Notes: generated from the sequence alone by a model not told the origin. DNA of 64,000 nucleotides from JAPOXR01 sp965221935 (GCA_965221935.1 CBDCSZ010000042.1:1-64000); one strand, 5' to 3'; positions 35,963 through 45,396 are shown, counted from the first letter of the stretch. Numbers and translations: made by a program.

Positions 35963-37174
35963 ATGACGAGCAAAATCAAGGTTGATCGACCAATTGTGGA
36001 AATTGACGGCGATGAGATGACGCGCATCATTTGGGACTTGATCAAAAACAAACTCATCCTACCCTACCTGGATCTCGATCTCCTCTATTTCGATCTCAGC
36101 ATTGAGGAACGTGACAGAACGAACGACCAGATCACAATCGATGCGGCGAAGCGCATCCAGGAAGTCGGGGTTGGCGTGAAGTGTGCCACGATCACGCCCG
36201 ACGAAGCCCGGGTTGAAGAGTTCGGGCTCAAGAAAATGTGGCGATCGCCCAACGGCACAATCCGAAATATTCTTGGCGGAGTTGTTTTTCGCGCCCCGAT
36301 CATCTGCCGCAATGTGCCGCGCCTGGTCCCTGGCTGGACCAAACCGATTGTCATCGGACGTCACGCGTATGGCGATCAATACCGCGCAACAGATTTCCTG
36401 TTTCCTACAGATGGCACGCTTTCGCTGCGTTTTGAAGGAACCGACGGCACGGTTATCGAGCGCAAGGTCTTCGATGCCCCATCGTCAGGGATCGTCATGG
36501 CGATGTACAATCTTGACCAATCAATCAAGGACTTCGCGCGCGCTTCCTTCAATTATGGCCTGTCTCTCGGCTGGCCGGTCTACCTGTCAACCAAGAACAC
36601 GATCATGAAGGCGTATGACGGGCGGTTCAAGGATCTCTTCCAAGAGATTTTTGAAGGCGAATTTGAAGATCGCTTTAAGGAAGCCGGAATTACTTATGAA
36701 CACCGGCTGATCGACGATATGGTCGCTGCGGCCCTGAAATGGAGCGGCGGATTTGTTTGGGCCTGCAAGAATTATGACGGCGATGTCCAGTCCGATACGG
36801 TTGCACAGGGGTTTGGATCGCTCGGCCTCATGACATCGAAACTGATGACTCCGGACGGCAGAATTGTGGAGTCGGAAGCGGCACATGGCACTGTCACGCG
36901 GCATTTCAGGCAACACCAGCTGGGCAACAGCACCTCAACGAATTCAATCGCGTCAATTTTTGCCTGGACCGGGGGATTGCGCCACCGGGCAAAACTTGAC
37001 GACAACACGCTGCTCGCGGGCTTTGCTGAAACGCTGGAGCGCGTCGTGGTGGAAACAGTCGAGGCCGGCCTCATGACGAAGGATTTGGCCCTGCTTGTCG
37101 GCCCTGACCAAGACTGGCTCACGACACAAGGATTCCTGAACAAGGTCGAAGAAAGACTTGGCAACGAACTTTGA
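35963..37174 (+). CDS. icd: NADP-dependent isocitrate dehydrogenase
   Basis: It converts isocitrate to 2-oxoglutarate and CO2 in the TCA cycle. The product is 403 residues, the size of the eukaryote-like homodimeric IDP type common in alphaproteobacteria. Seen are VEIDGDEMTRIIWDLIK, the substrate loop MWRSPNGTIRNILGG, the conserved VIGRHAYGDQYRATDF, STKNTIMKAYDGRFKD, the metal Asp block RLIDDMVAAALKW, and ESEAAHGTVTRHFRQHQ for NADP binding. The IS at 34248-35885 ends 77 bp upstream of the start, so the icd promoter region has been altered. Confidence 0.97.
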   Translation: MTSKIKVDRPIVEIDGDEMTRIIWDLIKNKLILPYLDLDLLYFDLSIEERDRTNDQITIDAAKRIQEVGVGVKCATITPDEARVEEFGLKKMWRSPNGTIRNILGGVVFRAPIICRNVPRLVPGWTKPIVIGRHAYGDQYRATDFLFPTDGTLSLRFEGTDGTVIERKVFDAPSSGIVMAMYNLDQSIKDFARASFNYGLSLGWPVYLSTKNTIMKAYDGRFKDLFQEIFEGEFEDRFKEAGITYEHRLIDDMVAAALKWSGGFVWACKNYDGDVQSDTVAQGFGSLGLMTSKLMTPDGRIVESEAAHGTVTRHFRQHQLGNSTSTNSIASIFAWTGGLRHRAKLDDNTLLAGFAETLERVVVETVEAGLMTKDLALLVGPDQDWLTTQGFLNKVEERLGNEL

Positions 37175-37426
37175 TTTCTGCCCGGCTCAATCGGCGCTGG
37201 GCTGCGCCGAAGACAAAATCTGTTCAAGTGCGGGCTGTGCGCTGGAAAACGGGCATTGGCCGCTCGCACAGAGATCGCTTTGCGCCCGCCCGCCCGGGAT
37301 CATATGAAACAATTTCAGCCATGTGCCGCAAATGGAGCATGCGATGCGGGCAGCATGAGGTGTGCGTTCAGCGCATCTAGGCGCCGACTCTTCCAATGAG
37401 GCCGGGCGGGCGCTGGCTGGTCGCAG

Positions 37427-37711
37427 TCAGACCCCCTCAACAATCACCAGCTCTCTTTCCGCTGAGACCCGCGCGTAATCCAGCGCCTGCGCATAGGTTT
37501 CCGAGCAGTAACACGCCAATGCCGCTTCCATTGAGGGAAACTCGGCGATGACATTGCGCGCCCGCGCGACCCCTTCCATGGATTCGTAATCGCCTCCCCT
37601 GGCCAGAAAGCGGCCGCCAAACTCCGAAATTGCCTGACCGGCTACCTTTGCATACTTTGCGTAGGTGTCGGCATCTGTCACGTCGACACGCGCAATCCAG
37701 TAAGCGCTCAT
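37427..37711 (-). CDS. DUF1330-family small protein
   Basis: The product is 94 residues from the ATG at 37711 (MSAYWIARVDVTDADTYAKYAKVA). The ferredoxin-like dimeric alpha+beta pattern and the FGGRFLARGGDYESMEG and RNVIAEFPSMEAALACYCSETYAQAL blocks are typical of DUF1330. Function is unknown. It starts 2 bp after the alaS stop and is probably co-transcribed with alaS. The 37175-37426 gap to icd contains nothing I can support. Confidence 0.87.
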   Translation of the reverse strand: MSAYWIARVDVTDADTYAKYAKVAGQAISEFGGRFLARGGDYESMEGVARARNVIAEFPSMEAALACYCSETYAQALDYARVSAERELVIVEGV

Positions 37712-37712
37712 T

Positions 37713-40373
37713 CTAAACTCCCTCGATGTAGCTTTCCGCCGCCGACAGCGCATCGGCGCATCCGTCTGTTGCCGGGCCGCCGCCGCGAGCGAGGTCCGGT
37801 CGCCCGCCCCCGCCTGAACCCCCAATTGCCGGTGTCATGCAACGAACAATGTCAACCGCGGAAAACCGGGCGACAAGGTTATCTGTGACCCCAACTGCCA
37901 CTGCGGACTTGCCGCCGGAACTGGCGGCGATGGCAACAATGCCAGTGCCAATGTTTTCCTTGTGGCTGTCGATCAAGGCAGGCAGCTCTTTCCCAGGCAC
38001 GCCGGAAAGCGATTGTGCGACAAAGCGGACGCCATTGATCCTTTTGTCAACTGTCCCACCGCCGCCGGTCCCGCCTCCGACCGCAGCCGCGCGCCGCAGG
38101 CGTTCGACTTCACCTTGCAGCGTTCTGCGCTCATTCAGCAGCGATTTGATTCTTCCCGGCAACTCAGGCGGAGGCGCCTTCAGCAGCAGTGAGATTTCGG
38201 CCAGCAATCGATCCTGGCCGGAAAGATACGCGAAGGCGGTCTCGCCGGTCAGGGCCTCTATCCTGCGGATGCCTGCGGCGGATGCGCTCTCGTCGACGGT
38301 GACAAAAAGGCCGATTTCTCCAATCGTTTCCACATGGGTGCCGCCGCAAAGTTCGACGGAATAGGAGTGTCCTTCGGGACCCTTGCCGGAATTTTCTTTG
38401 CGGCCCATGGACACGACCCGCACATCGTCCCCATACTTTTCACCGAACAGCGCCAAAGCTCCAGCCTTGGCCGCGTCATCGGGGGTCATGGTGCGGGTTA
38501 TGACCGGTGAATTCTCCCGGATATGGGCATTCACTTCGCGTTCGACTGCCGCCAATTCATCCAAAGACAATGCGCCGAAATGCGAAAAATCAAACCGCAG
38601 ACGGCCGGAATCGTTAAGTGAGCCGCGCTGCGCCACATGGCTGCCCAACACCGACCGCAGCGCTTCATGCAGCAGGTGGGTCGCGGAGTGGTTCATGCGC
38701 GTTTTCCGGCGGCGGTCGCTATCGACCTTGAGCACCGCTGGCGTTTGGGCGATTTTCCCTACGGTGACAGTCGCTTCGTGAACATAAACAGCTGCGCGCC
38801 GCTGCGTGTCAGCGATCTCGGCTTTGCCGTCGACTGTCACCAAAATGCCTTGGTCGCCGACCTGCCCTCCGGCCTCCGCATAAAGCGGCGTTTGGTTGAC
38901 AATGACCTGAACGGAATCGCCCAAGCCGGCTTGTTCAACCTCAGACCCATCACGTAGAATCGCCAGAATCTGCCCTTCCGCCCCTTCGGTTTCGTAACCG
39001 AGAAACTCGGTGGTCCCCAGGGTTTCAGCGATTTCAAACCATTTGGCGTCTTCGGCCTCCTCGCCGATACCGCCCAAAGCGGCGCGGGCCCGCCGGCGCT
39101 GTTCGCCCATGGCAGCGTCAAAGGCCGCAACATCGACTGTCCGCCCTGATTCGCGCACAGCGTCCTGGGTCAGGTCCAATGGAAATCCAAAAGTGTCATA
39201 GAGTTTGAAGGCCGTTTCGCCCGGCAGTTCGGAGCCTTCGGGAAGACGCCTCAGCTCTTCGTCCAACAGCCCCAGACCGCGCCCCAACGTGCGGCGGAAG
39301 CGGGTTTCCTCATCGAGCAATGTGAATTCGATCGTCGAACGCGCCTGGACAAGTTCTGGAAAAGCGGCACCCATCTGCGAAACCAATTCCGGCACAATCC
39401 GGTGCATCACGGGTTCTTTGGCGCCAAGCAGAAAAGCATGCCGCATTGCCCGCCGCATGATGCGTCGGAGGACATAGCCCCTCCCGTCCTTGGTCGGCAT
39501 GACACCTTCTGCGATCAGGAATGCCGTTGAACGCAGGTGATCCGCGATGACCCGGTGATGCACGCCTTCCTCGCCGTCGGGGTCGGTTGACGTGGCGTTT
39601 GCGACCGTTTCAATCAGCGAGCGGATGACGTCGGTACGGTAAGTGTCGCGTACGCCCTGCAGCAGGGCGGCGATGCGCTCGAGGCCCATTCCGGTGTCGA
39701 CCGATGGTTTCGGCAGGGATTCGCAGCGGCCGTCTTCGTGCTGCTCAAACTGCATGAACACGAGATTCCAGATCTCGGTGAATCGATCTCCGTCTTCATC
39801 GGCGCTGCCCGGCGGACCACCGGGAATATCTTCGCCATAGTCGAAAAACAGCTCTGTGCATGGGCCGCAAGGTCCAACCGGCCCCATTGTCCAAAAATTA
39901 TCCGCGGTGGAAATCCTGATAATGCGGCTGTCTGGCAGCCCGGCGACTTTCTTCCAATGCGCCGCCGCTTCATCGTCTTCGTGGTACACCGTCGCCAACA
40001 AGCGGTTAGGGTCGACGCCAAGCTCGCGCGTGACGAAGTCCCAGCAATAGGCGATGGCGTCGTCTTTAAAATAATCGCCGAATGAAAAATTGCCGAGCAT
40101 TTCAAAAAACGTGTGATGGCGCGCGGTGTAGCCCACATTGTCGAGATCATTGTGTTTGCCGCCGGCGCGAACGCACTTTTGACTGGTCACAGCGCGGGAG
40201 TAGTCTCGCTTCTCAATCCCGGTGAACACATTCTTGAACTGGACCATGCCGGAATTCGTGAACATCAGCGTCGGGTCATTCCGCGGAACCAGCGGTGAGC
40301 TGGCAACAACCGTGTGAGCGTTGTCCGAAAAATACTTCAGAAACGCAGACCGAATCTCACTCAGCCCTGTCAT
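37713..40373 (-). CDS. alaS: Alanyl-tRNA synthetase
   Basis: The product is 886 residues. The class II core starts with EIRSAFLKYFSDNAHTVVASSPLVPRNDPTLMFTNSGM-type sequence and motif 2 lies in HTFFEMLGNFSFGDYFKDDA. The editing domain has zinc-binding MNHSATHLLHEAL and CGGTHVETIGEIGLF. A Gly-rich C-Ala domain ends SAAESYIEGV. It charges tRNA-Ala and hydrolyses mischarged Ser/Gly species. It precedes the DUF1330 gene. The accessory island begins about 100 bp upstream of its start. Confidence 0.98.
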   Translation of the reverse strand: MTGLSEIRSAFLKYFSDNAHTVVASSPLVPRNDPTLMFTNSGMVQFKNVFTGIEKRDYSRAVTSQKCVRAGGKHNDLDNVGYTARHHTFFEMLGNFSFGDYFKDDAIAYCWDFVTRELGVDPNRLLATVYHEDDEAAAHWKKVAGLPDSRIIRISTADNFWTMGPVGPCGPCTELFFDYGEDIPGGPPGSADEDGDRFTEIWNLVFMQFEQHEDGRCESLPKPSVDTGMGLERIAALLQGVRDTYRTDVIRSLIETVANATSTDPDGEEGVHHRVIADHLRSTAFLIAEGVMPTKDGRGYVLRRIMRRAMRHAFLLGAKEPVMHRIVPELVSQMGAAFPELVQARSTIEFTLLDEETRFRRTLGRGLGLLDEELRRLPEGSELPGETAFKLYDTFGFPLDLTQDAVRESGRTVDVAAFDAAMGEQRRRARAALGGIGEEAEDAKWFEIAETLGTTEFLGYETEGAEGQILAILRDGSEVEQAGLGDSVQVIVNQTPLYAEAGGQVGDQGILVTVDGKAEIADTQRRAAVYVHEATVTVGKIAQTPAVLKVDSDRRRKTRMNHSATHLLHEALRSVLGSHVAQRGSLNDSGRLRFDFSHFGALSLDELAAVEREVNAHIRENSPVITRTMTPDDAAKAGALALFGEKYGDDVRVVSMGRKENSGKGPEGHSYSVELCGGTHVETIGEIGLFVTVDESASAAGIRRIEALTGETAFAYLSGQDRLLAEISLLLKAPPPELPGRIKSLLNERRTLQGEVERLRRAAAVGGGTGGGGTVDKRINGVRFVAQSLSGVPGKELPALIDSHKENIGTGIVAIAASSGGKSAVAVGVTDNLVARFSAVDIVRCMTPAIGGSGGGGRPDLARGGGPATDGCADALSAAESYIEGV

Positions 40374-40564
40374 GCGCGGCGGCCCCTGTTTGGCATGTTC
40401 GCAGAGGCAATTACCCCCCTAGAACAAAGCTGTCCACTATACAGAGGTTTGCCAATGTTCCGGCCCGGCAGTTCGCGATGTGTAAGATTTTGACCTAAAA
40501 GTTGAGTGGCCTCCCCAGATGTGGCACATACCATCTGAATACCACACCAGAAATGGAGGACCAC

Positions 40565-41256
40565 ATGGCTTGGAACAAGACCACTCAGGAGCAGTATAAA
40601 CGACCGACGGACGGATATGAAACCGATTTGACGGACGCCGAATGGTCCGTGATCGAGCCGCTCATCCCGCCTCCTTCGAAAATGGGGCGTCCCCGCACCC
40701 TCGACATGCGGAAGGTTGTCAACGCCATCCAGTTCATGCTCGGAACGGGATGCCGGCGGCGGCTGTGATCGACAGCCGGCCGGTGAAGACGACGGAGAGC
40801 GGCGGGCCGTCGGGGTATGACGCCGGAAAGAAGATCAAGGGCAGGAAGCGCCACATCACGGTGGACACGGAGGGAACCCCGATCACGATCGCGGTTCACG
40901 AGGCCTCGGTGCAGGACCGGGACGGCGCTGTGGAGTTGATCCTGGCGATGCTGGAGAAGGCGCCGCAGGTGGCGAAACTGTGGGCGGACGGCGGTTACGC
41001 CGGACCGAAGCTGGAGCAGGAACTGGCCAGACACGGCCTCGGTCCGGTGCTGAAAATCGTGCAAAAGCCCAAGGAAATCAAGGGTTTCACCGTCCTCTGC
41101 CGCCGCTGGGTGGAGGAGCGGACCTTCGCCTGGATGTCGCGGTGCAGGCGTCTGGCGAAGGATCACGAGCGGAGCCTGGAGAGCTCCGCGGCCTGGGCGC
41201 AGCTCGCAGCCTGCCGGTTTCTGATGAGGCGGGTGGCGCGGGAGATAAGTGCTTGA
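40565..41256 (+). pseudogene. IS5-family transposase with internal deletion
   Basis: The N-terminal part (DLTDAEWSVIEPLIPPPSKMGRPR ... NAIQFMLGTGC, 40565-40768) matches the DUF4096-type start of IS5-family transposases. The C-terminal part resumes in another frame near 40750 (AAVIDSRPVKTTESGG ... KGRKRHITVDT ... WADGGYAGPKLEQEL ... RWVEERTFAWMSRCRRLAKDHE), holding the catalytic Asp and Glu residues. The linking 50-60 residues (QWRMLP and the following region) are missing and the join at gccggcggcggctg shifts frame. This is an inactive remnant, lying at the 3' end of the truncated restriction gene. Confidence 0.85.
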
Positions 41257-41291
41257 AATCAAAATATATATTAAAAACAAAGACTTAAGAT

Positions 41292-41567
41292 TCAAACTCT
41301 AAGGATCTCGGAAAACACACGGCATGCCGCCTTGATATGCCGCCTTTTCAGACTCGGCACCAACTTTCGGGCATATCCCTCGACCAATAGCATCCCTGCG
41401 TTGTCGTCGTAGAATGCGACCGCTTGACGAGCCACAAGCTCGAATAGCGTGCTGATAACCTTCGTATCAGAACCCAACGGGTAAACGCGCACCCTGCGAT
41501 CTACGACGCCGCATAGAGAATATCCGTTCTGGACTTTTTCAAGCGCCCTCAAGATGAATTCCTTCAT
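41292..41567 (-). pseudogene. N-terminal stub of an EcoRV-like restriction endonuclease
   Basis: Ninety-one residues remain. Residues about 10-60 (NGYSLCGVVD ... VYPLGSDTKVISTLFEL) closely follow, from memory, the N-terminal region of EcoRV (YDVCGII ... IYPLGSDTKVLSTIFEL). EcoRV is about 245 residues with its catalytic PD...DIK residues after position 70; that part is absent here and the last 30 residues are unrelated. The reading frame ends where the IS5 remnant begins. The start overlaps the methyltransferase stop as ATGA, so the pair was translationally coupled. No cleavage activity is expected. Confidence 0.75.
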
Positions 41568-42394
41568 CCGACAACCAATGCTTCTGTCATACCGTTCCGA
41601 AGGTCTTCTGTTGCCCCTAAATGGTAGAAATGAGAGAAAGTCCTGATCTCATAGTCCGAGAACGCTTCGTGCAAGCGATCATTTCTCCGATATTTGTTCT
41701 CGGACCACATTGAATAGAGAAACGGGCATGGAAGTCCTTTTAGGCCATGTTCCAATTGCTCAGCATCTTCGTCGGTCCACGAATTGAAATAGTCCGTGAA
41801 TCTTCCGGCGTATGGCGGGTCGCAATAGACGAAATCTTTTTCACGCGCTTCGCTCAGAATCTCGCTCCAATCAGTGCAGACAAATTCCCATGCCTTCCCC
41901 TTCATGCTATCAGCGGCCCGTTGGACTTGGTTGCAAATCTTCGTGATATAGGCTGGACGGAACCGCTCAGGCTTCCGGCAGAAGGGGGTGTTGAAGCGTC
42001 CCTTCTTGTTGAATCGTAGCAAACCGTTGAAGCAGGCGCGGTTCAGAAACAGGAAATCGTGCGGGTCTCCACTGTCATTGAAACGGTCCCGGACCCGATA
42101 GAAATGCTCTTGCCCGTCCCGCAGAAGCCGTGCGCCCTCCCGCTCCAGGAATGCTCGCACTGTCGCGCCGGTGACTGTCCCTGCCTGTAACGCCGCATAG
42201 AAGCGAACCAGGTGCGGGTTTGCATCGCCTAGCAGAGCGTGTTTGGGCGCGATGTTGAAAGGAACGACGGCGGACCCGACGAAAGGTTCTATCCAACGGC
42301 CAACACCGTCCCAATCGATGCTATCCTGAATGAACGGGACCGCCTTCGTCTTGATGCCTTGTATCTTGAGCGGCGGAATTTGAACGGCACTCAT
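41564..42394 (-). CDS. D12-class adenine-N6 DNA methyltransferase, M.EcoRV-like
   Basis: The product is 276 residues and looks intact. N-terminal IPPLKIQGIKTKAVPFIQ, SAM-binding EPFVGSAVVPFN, ALLGDANPHLVRFYAAL, FLFLNRACFNGLLRFNKKG, the catalytic DPPY in DFVYCDPPYAGRF and the end HFYHLGATEDLRNGMTEALVV all follow M.EcoRV as I remember it. The predicted product is N6-methyladenine in GATATC; specificity is inferred, not shown. The reference-like SAM motif EPFxGxG has Ser-Ala in place of Gly-x (GSAVV). It is coupled by ATGA overlaps to the stub downstream and to the reading frame upstream. Confidence 0.85.
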   Translation of the reverse strand: MSAVQIPPLKIQGIKTKAVPFIQDSIDWDGVGRWIEPFVGSAVVPFNIAPKHALLGDANPHLVRFYAALQAGTVTGATVRAFLEREGARLLRDGQEHFYRVRDRFNDSGDPHDFLFLNRACFNGLLRFNKKGRFNTPFCRKPERFRPAYITKICNQVQRAADSMKGKAWEFVCTDWSEILSEAREKDFVYCDPPYAGRFTDYFNSWTDEDAEQLEHGLKGLPCPFLYSMWSENKYRRNDRLHEAFSDYEIRTFSHFYHLGATEDLRNGMTEALVVG

Positions 42395-42690
42395 CCGATT
42401 AGCGTTTCTTCAAGTGCTTTTCGGCGCACTTGCCACGGCTGCCATGCCGTCTGCGCCTCATCTATGGGAATGCATTGGCCGTCATCGCCCAGCCGGACGG
42501 TCAGCGTCATGAACGGCGCATGCTCGCCCATATGCGCCCATCGCCGACGTGGAATTGCTCTCCATCCTTGTCGAAGATGATGCGATGCATGCGCTCCCGC
42601 TCGACATAGAAGCTGCGGTCGCTGCACGCATGGAACCGCTGGCATTGGGCAAGGCCGGGATTTTGGCGCGACAATCAAGATGGCATTCTC
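42391..42690 (-). pseudogene. Remnant of a third gene upstream of the methyltransferase
   Basis: Between the IS1595 relic and the methyltransferase, two minus-strand frames give one plausible protein. About 42640-42530 reads RFHACSDRSFYVERERM and IIFDKDGEQFHVGDGRIW. After a shift near 42525 it reads APFMTLTVRLGDDGQCIPIDEAQT and KALEETLIG, ending with a stop that overlaps the methyltransferase ATG as ATGA. The coupling suggests this was the first gene of the restriction-modification operon. The family is not recognised and the N-terminus is lost. Confidence 0.5.
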
Positions 42691-43155
42691 GTTGAGGGGG
42701 GCGTTTCCGGCTGCCCCTATGTGCGTTTCGTCCGCATCTACCGGGCCGGAAAACTGGCCGTGTTCTTCCTCGAAAGCATAACGCAACCGATGCAGCAGGA
42801 ACCATGCCGCCTTCTGGCAGATGTTCAGCTCCCAGTGCAGCTTCATGGACGATAGGCCCTTGATGGTGGTCAAGAACAGATAGATGCCGATAGCCCATAC
42901 GCGACAGCACATTTTCGTCCCGGCCATGACGAAGCCGCGGCGCACCGTGAACATGGGCTTGCCTTCGCAGTTGTGGCAGCGATGCGCCATGGTCTTGTGC
43001 TTGATGCCGCTTTGGACATTGAAGCTACCGCAGCGCGGGCAATACGGACCCTGCGGCCAGCGGATGCGTTCGACCCACGAGCGGGCCGTGTCGTCGTCCG
43101 GGAACTTGTCTGCGAGTCCCTTGCGATGCGCTTTGCCCGGCGCTTTCTTCGCCAT
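42660..43155 (-). pseudogene. IS1595-family transposase, N-terminal fragment
   Basis: It starts at the ATG at 43155 (MAKKAPGKAHRKGL). The N-terminal zinc ribbon (YCPRCGSFNVQ and HRCHNCEGKPMFTVRRG), the helical LSSMKLHWELNICQKAAWFLLHRLR block and the first catalytic segment VDADETHIGAAGN are typical of IS1595/ISXO2-like transposases. After residue about 165 the similarity stops and the frame runs into the remnant gene before the methyltransferase, making a chimeric 254-residue open frame. The second Asp/Asn and Glu/His catalytic residues are missing. Confidence 0.75.
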
Positions 43156-43161
43156 GACGGT

Positions 43162-43199
43162 CCCCGTTGCGCGACTATAAGATAGGTCGCTCAACGGGG
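43162..43199. repeat. 14-bp inverted repeat upstream of the IS1595 fragment
   Basis: Arms 43162-43175 and 43186-43199 (ccccgttgcgcgac and its complement) match at 13 of 14 positions around a 10-nt loop, tataagatag. It lies 7 bp upstream of the fragment's ATG, so it could be an operator or cruciform, or part of an IS end. The right arm's G-run is continuous with the flank of the next IS. Confidence 0.5.
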
Positions 43200-43202
43200 G
43201 GG

Positions 43203-45396
43203 CAATGGCATTCGGATAGTGATTTTTGCCGTTCGGATAAGGAAACCCCCTGTGCTTCGGGCTTTTTGCCGGAAGCCGGGGGCTTTCTGGTGGTCTGGTT
43301 CTGTCAGGCGGCGCGTCGTCTCTGCCACTTGCTCACTGGCTGCCTGGACTCCCGCCTGTGGTTTCGCCCTGGCCTTTCGCGCTGGATGCATTGCGAGAGG
43401 CCGGTCATGATCCGCCTGACCGATTGTGCGGCCATTTCGCTCTGCCTGAGGAACATGGCCTCGATTTCGCGCCCCGCCAGTCTCAGCCCGTTCCTGAAGT
43501 TGGCGCGCATGGCCGGCAGGCCGTCATCGCCGGGACCGTGGCTGATGTCATGGTCGCAGCGGTTGGCGAACAGGCGTGCGAGGGTGATCAGTGTGAAGGC
43601 GGCGTAGAGTTCCTGGCGGACGCCGCGCCCGGACTTTGCGTGGAAGCTCTCGATCACGGCCTTTCCTGTCTTGTATCCCTCTTCGACCTGCCAGCGCCCG
43701 TGATAGAGGTCAGAGAGCGCCTGGATGTCGAAGCGGCCGGCGTCGGACAGGGAGGTCGCCAGACGGTATTCCGTGTCCCCGGCTGTGTGCCGGACCAGGC
43801 GGACGCGGAGGCTCCTGCCGCGCAGCGCGGTCTCGTCCCTGGGCGCGTCGAGGGTGACGGCCCGGTCGTTTTCACCCGAGGCGATGAAGTCGCCGAACAC
43901 GGGGTTGGCGTTCCCCGGGATGCGGAAGACGAAGTCCAGCCCGCGTTCCCTGTGGGCCAGCGCCATCGCGAACGAGTAGCACCCCCTGTCGCAGACGATG
44001 ACGTCGCCTTCGCGGGCATGGTCCAGGTGCGTGAGAGCGGCCTCCCGCTCGTTCTCGTGGCCGAACAGGTTGAAGTCGACCGGGATGCGGTCGCGCAGCC
44101 TGTAAAGGACGCTGACCATGCCCTGGGGGCAGTGGGCATTGTCGTTCGGAATGCGGTGGCCGGCGTGCAGCAGTTCCCTCGGCAGGGTGATCTTCGAGCC
44201 GTCGATGGCCAGGATCCTGCGGCCCTTCCAGGGCGGGACTTCGGGACCGGCGGCGAGGATCTCCCGGTGCAGGCGCTTGAACGCGGCCTCGTCGAGCTTC
44301 TCCCTCGCCTCGCAGGCGGTCGACGCCGCCGGAGGCTCGTCCTGCGGCAGCGCGACGCCCGCCGCCGCGCAGGATCTCGCGGGCGCCCGCGCAGAGCGGC
44401 ATCACATAGACGCCCTTGCGCGGCTTTCCCCTGCCGGCGGTCTCCCCGATGCGTTTCCAGTTGGCGGCGCGGTAACACGAGGCCCTGAACCGGGTCTCGT
44501 CGATGAAGGTCTCGCAGAGGACGGGCCGGAACCCGTGGATGCGCTCGCAGTCGTCCGCGAGCCGCCGCGTCGCCATGGCCAGCGCCGAGGAGGCCAGGTT
44601 CTTCGACCGCACCCATGGAAACACCAGAAAGCGGGAGTTGACGACCATGAGGCGCCGCCTGCGGTCGCGTGTCCGGTCCGTCCATCCGATCCAGCGGTCC
44701 CGGCACGGGAGCCGCTTCGTCACCGCATCGAACAGCAGGCACCCCAGCCTGCGCCCCTCCCTGTCGGTGACGAAGCAGCGGACATGCGCCCCGAAGGGGC
44801 GCCTGTAGCCGAGGTGGTGGTGGCGGTCGGCGAGAGCGTTCCACAGCTGCCGCCCCCCGGTGTCGGTGACGGGCTCGACGCGAAGCGGACGCAGGCCGGA
44901 CAGCGGCGCCGCGATCTCCGGCTGCGGGTCCGAGGCGGAGGTCCAGGCCGGCGCGTCGACGGCCTTCATGTCGCGGACGCTGTCCTCCCGCTTCGGCGGC
45001 AGCCTGAGGATGCCGTGGCTCTCCAGCGTCTCCAGCATCCCGAGGCAGGCCCCGACCTTGCAGGCCCCCTTCGCCGTCTTCCATCCGAGATGCTCGCAGA
45101 TGGTCTTCGCAAGTTCGTTGCGGCTGTCGTTCGGGAGCATCTCGACGGTCTCCTGGACGTCGGCGATCTGCCGCCGGTTCAGGCGGCGGCCCGAGAAGGT
45201 GGTCGACTTGAGGTCGATGATCCGCTGGTCCATGGGCGATTCCCGCATCTGCCTGACCACAGCATGCAGATCGCCGGGCGCTTGTCAAGGGGGGCGGAGA
45301 AAAAAATATTCCCGCGCCGAAAGTCCCGTTATGTCAACAACTTGCGGGACGGCGAAAAAATCACTCCGTGGCCGCAAATCTATCCGAATGCCATTG
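43203..45396 (-). mobile_element. 2194-bp IS4-type element with perfect 17-bp inverted repeats in a G-run
   Basis: The left end CAATGGCATTCGGATAG (43203-43219) is exactly complementary to 45380-45396. The left flank ends in seven Gs and the right flank begins with eight Gs, which looks like insertion into a G-run with duplication of 7-8 bp. It carries one frameshifted transposase gene, and a possible terminator-like hairpin lies near 43240-43290. It separates the methyltransferase island from recA. Confidence 0.87.
43304..45233 (-). pseudogene. IS4-type transposase with DruA-like (DUF4338) N-terminal domain, frameshifted
   Basis: The first frame, from the ATG at 45233 (MDQRIIDLKSTTFSGRRLNR), contains a DUF4338/DruA-like domain: LWNALADRHHHLGYRRPFGAHVRC, VNSRFLVFPWVRSKNLASSAL, CETFIDETRFRASCYRAANW. 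It then leads into a DDE domain in the next frame (RRILAIDGSKITLPRELL, VIVCDRGCYSFAMALAHRE, DLYHGRWQVEEGYKTGK). The shift is near 44385 in the repeat GGCGGCGGG and requires a +1 change. It may be a mutation or, less likely, programmed frameshifting. The DruA domain here belongs to a transposase and is not evidence for a Druantia defence system. Confidence 0.82.

Noticed and set aside
43304..45233. Druantia anti-phage system, suggested by the DruA-like domain
   Set aside because: No DruB-DruE-like genes are present and the domain is fused to a DDE transposase inside exact terminal repeats, a known transposase architecture.
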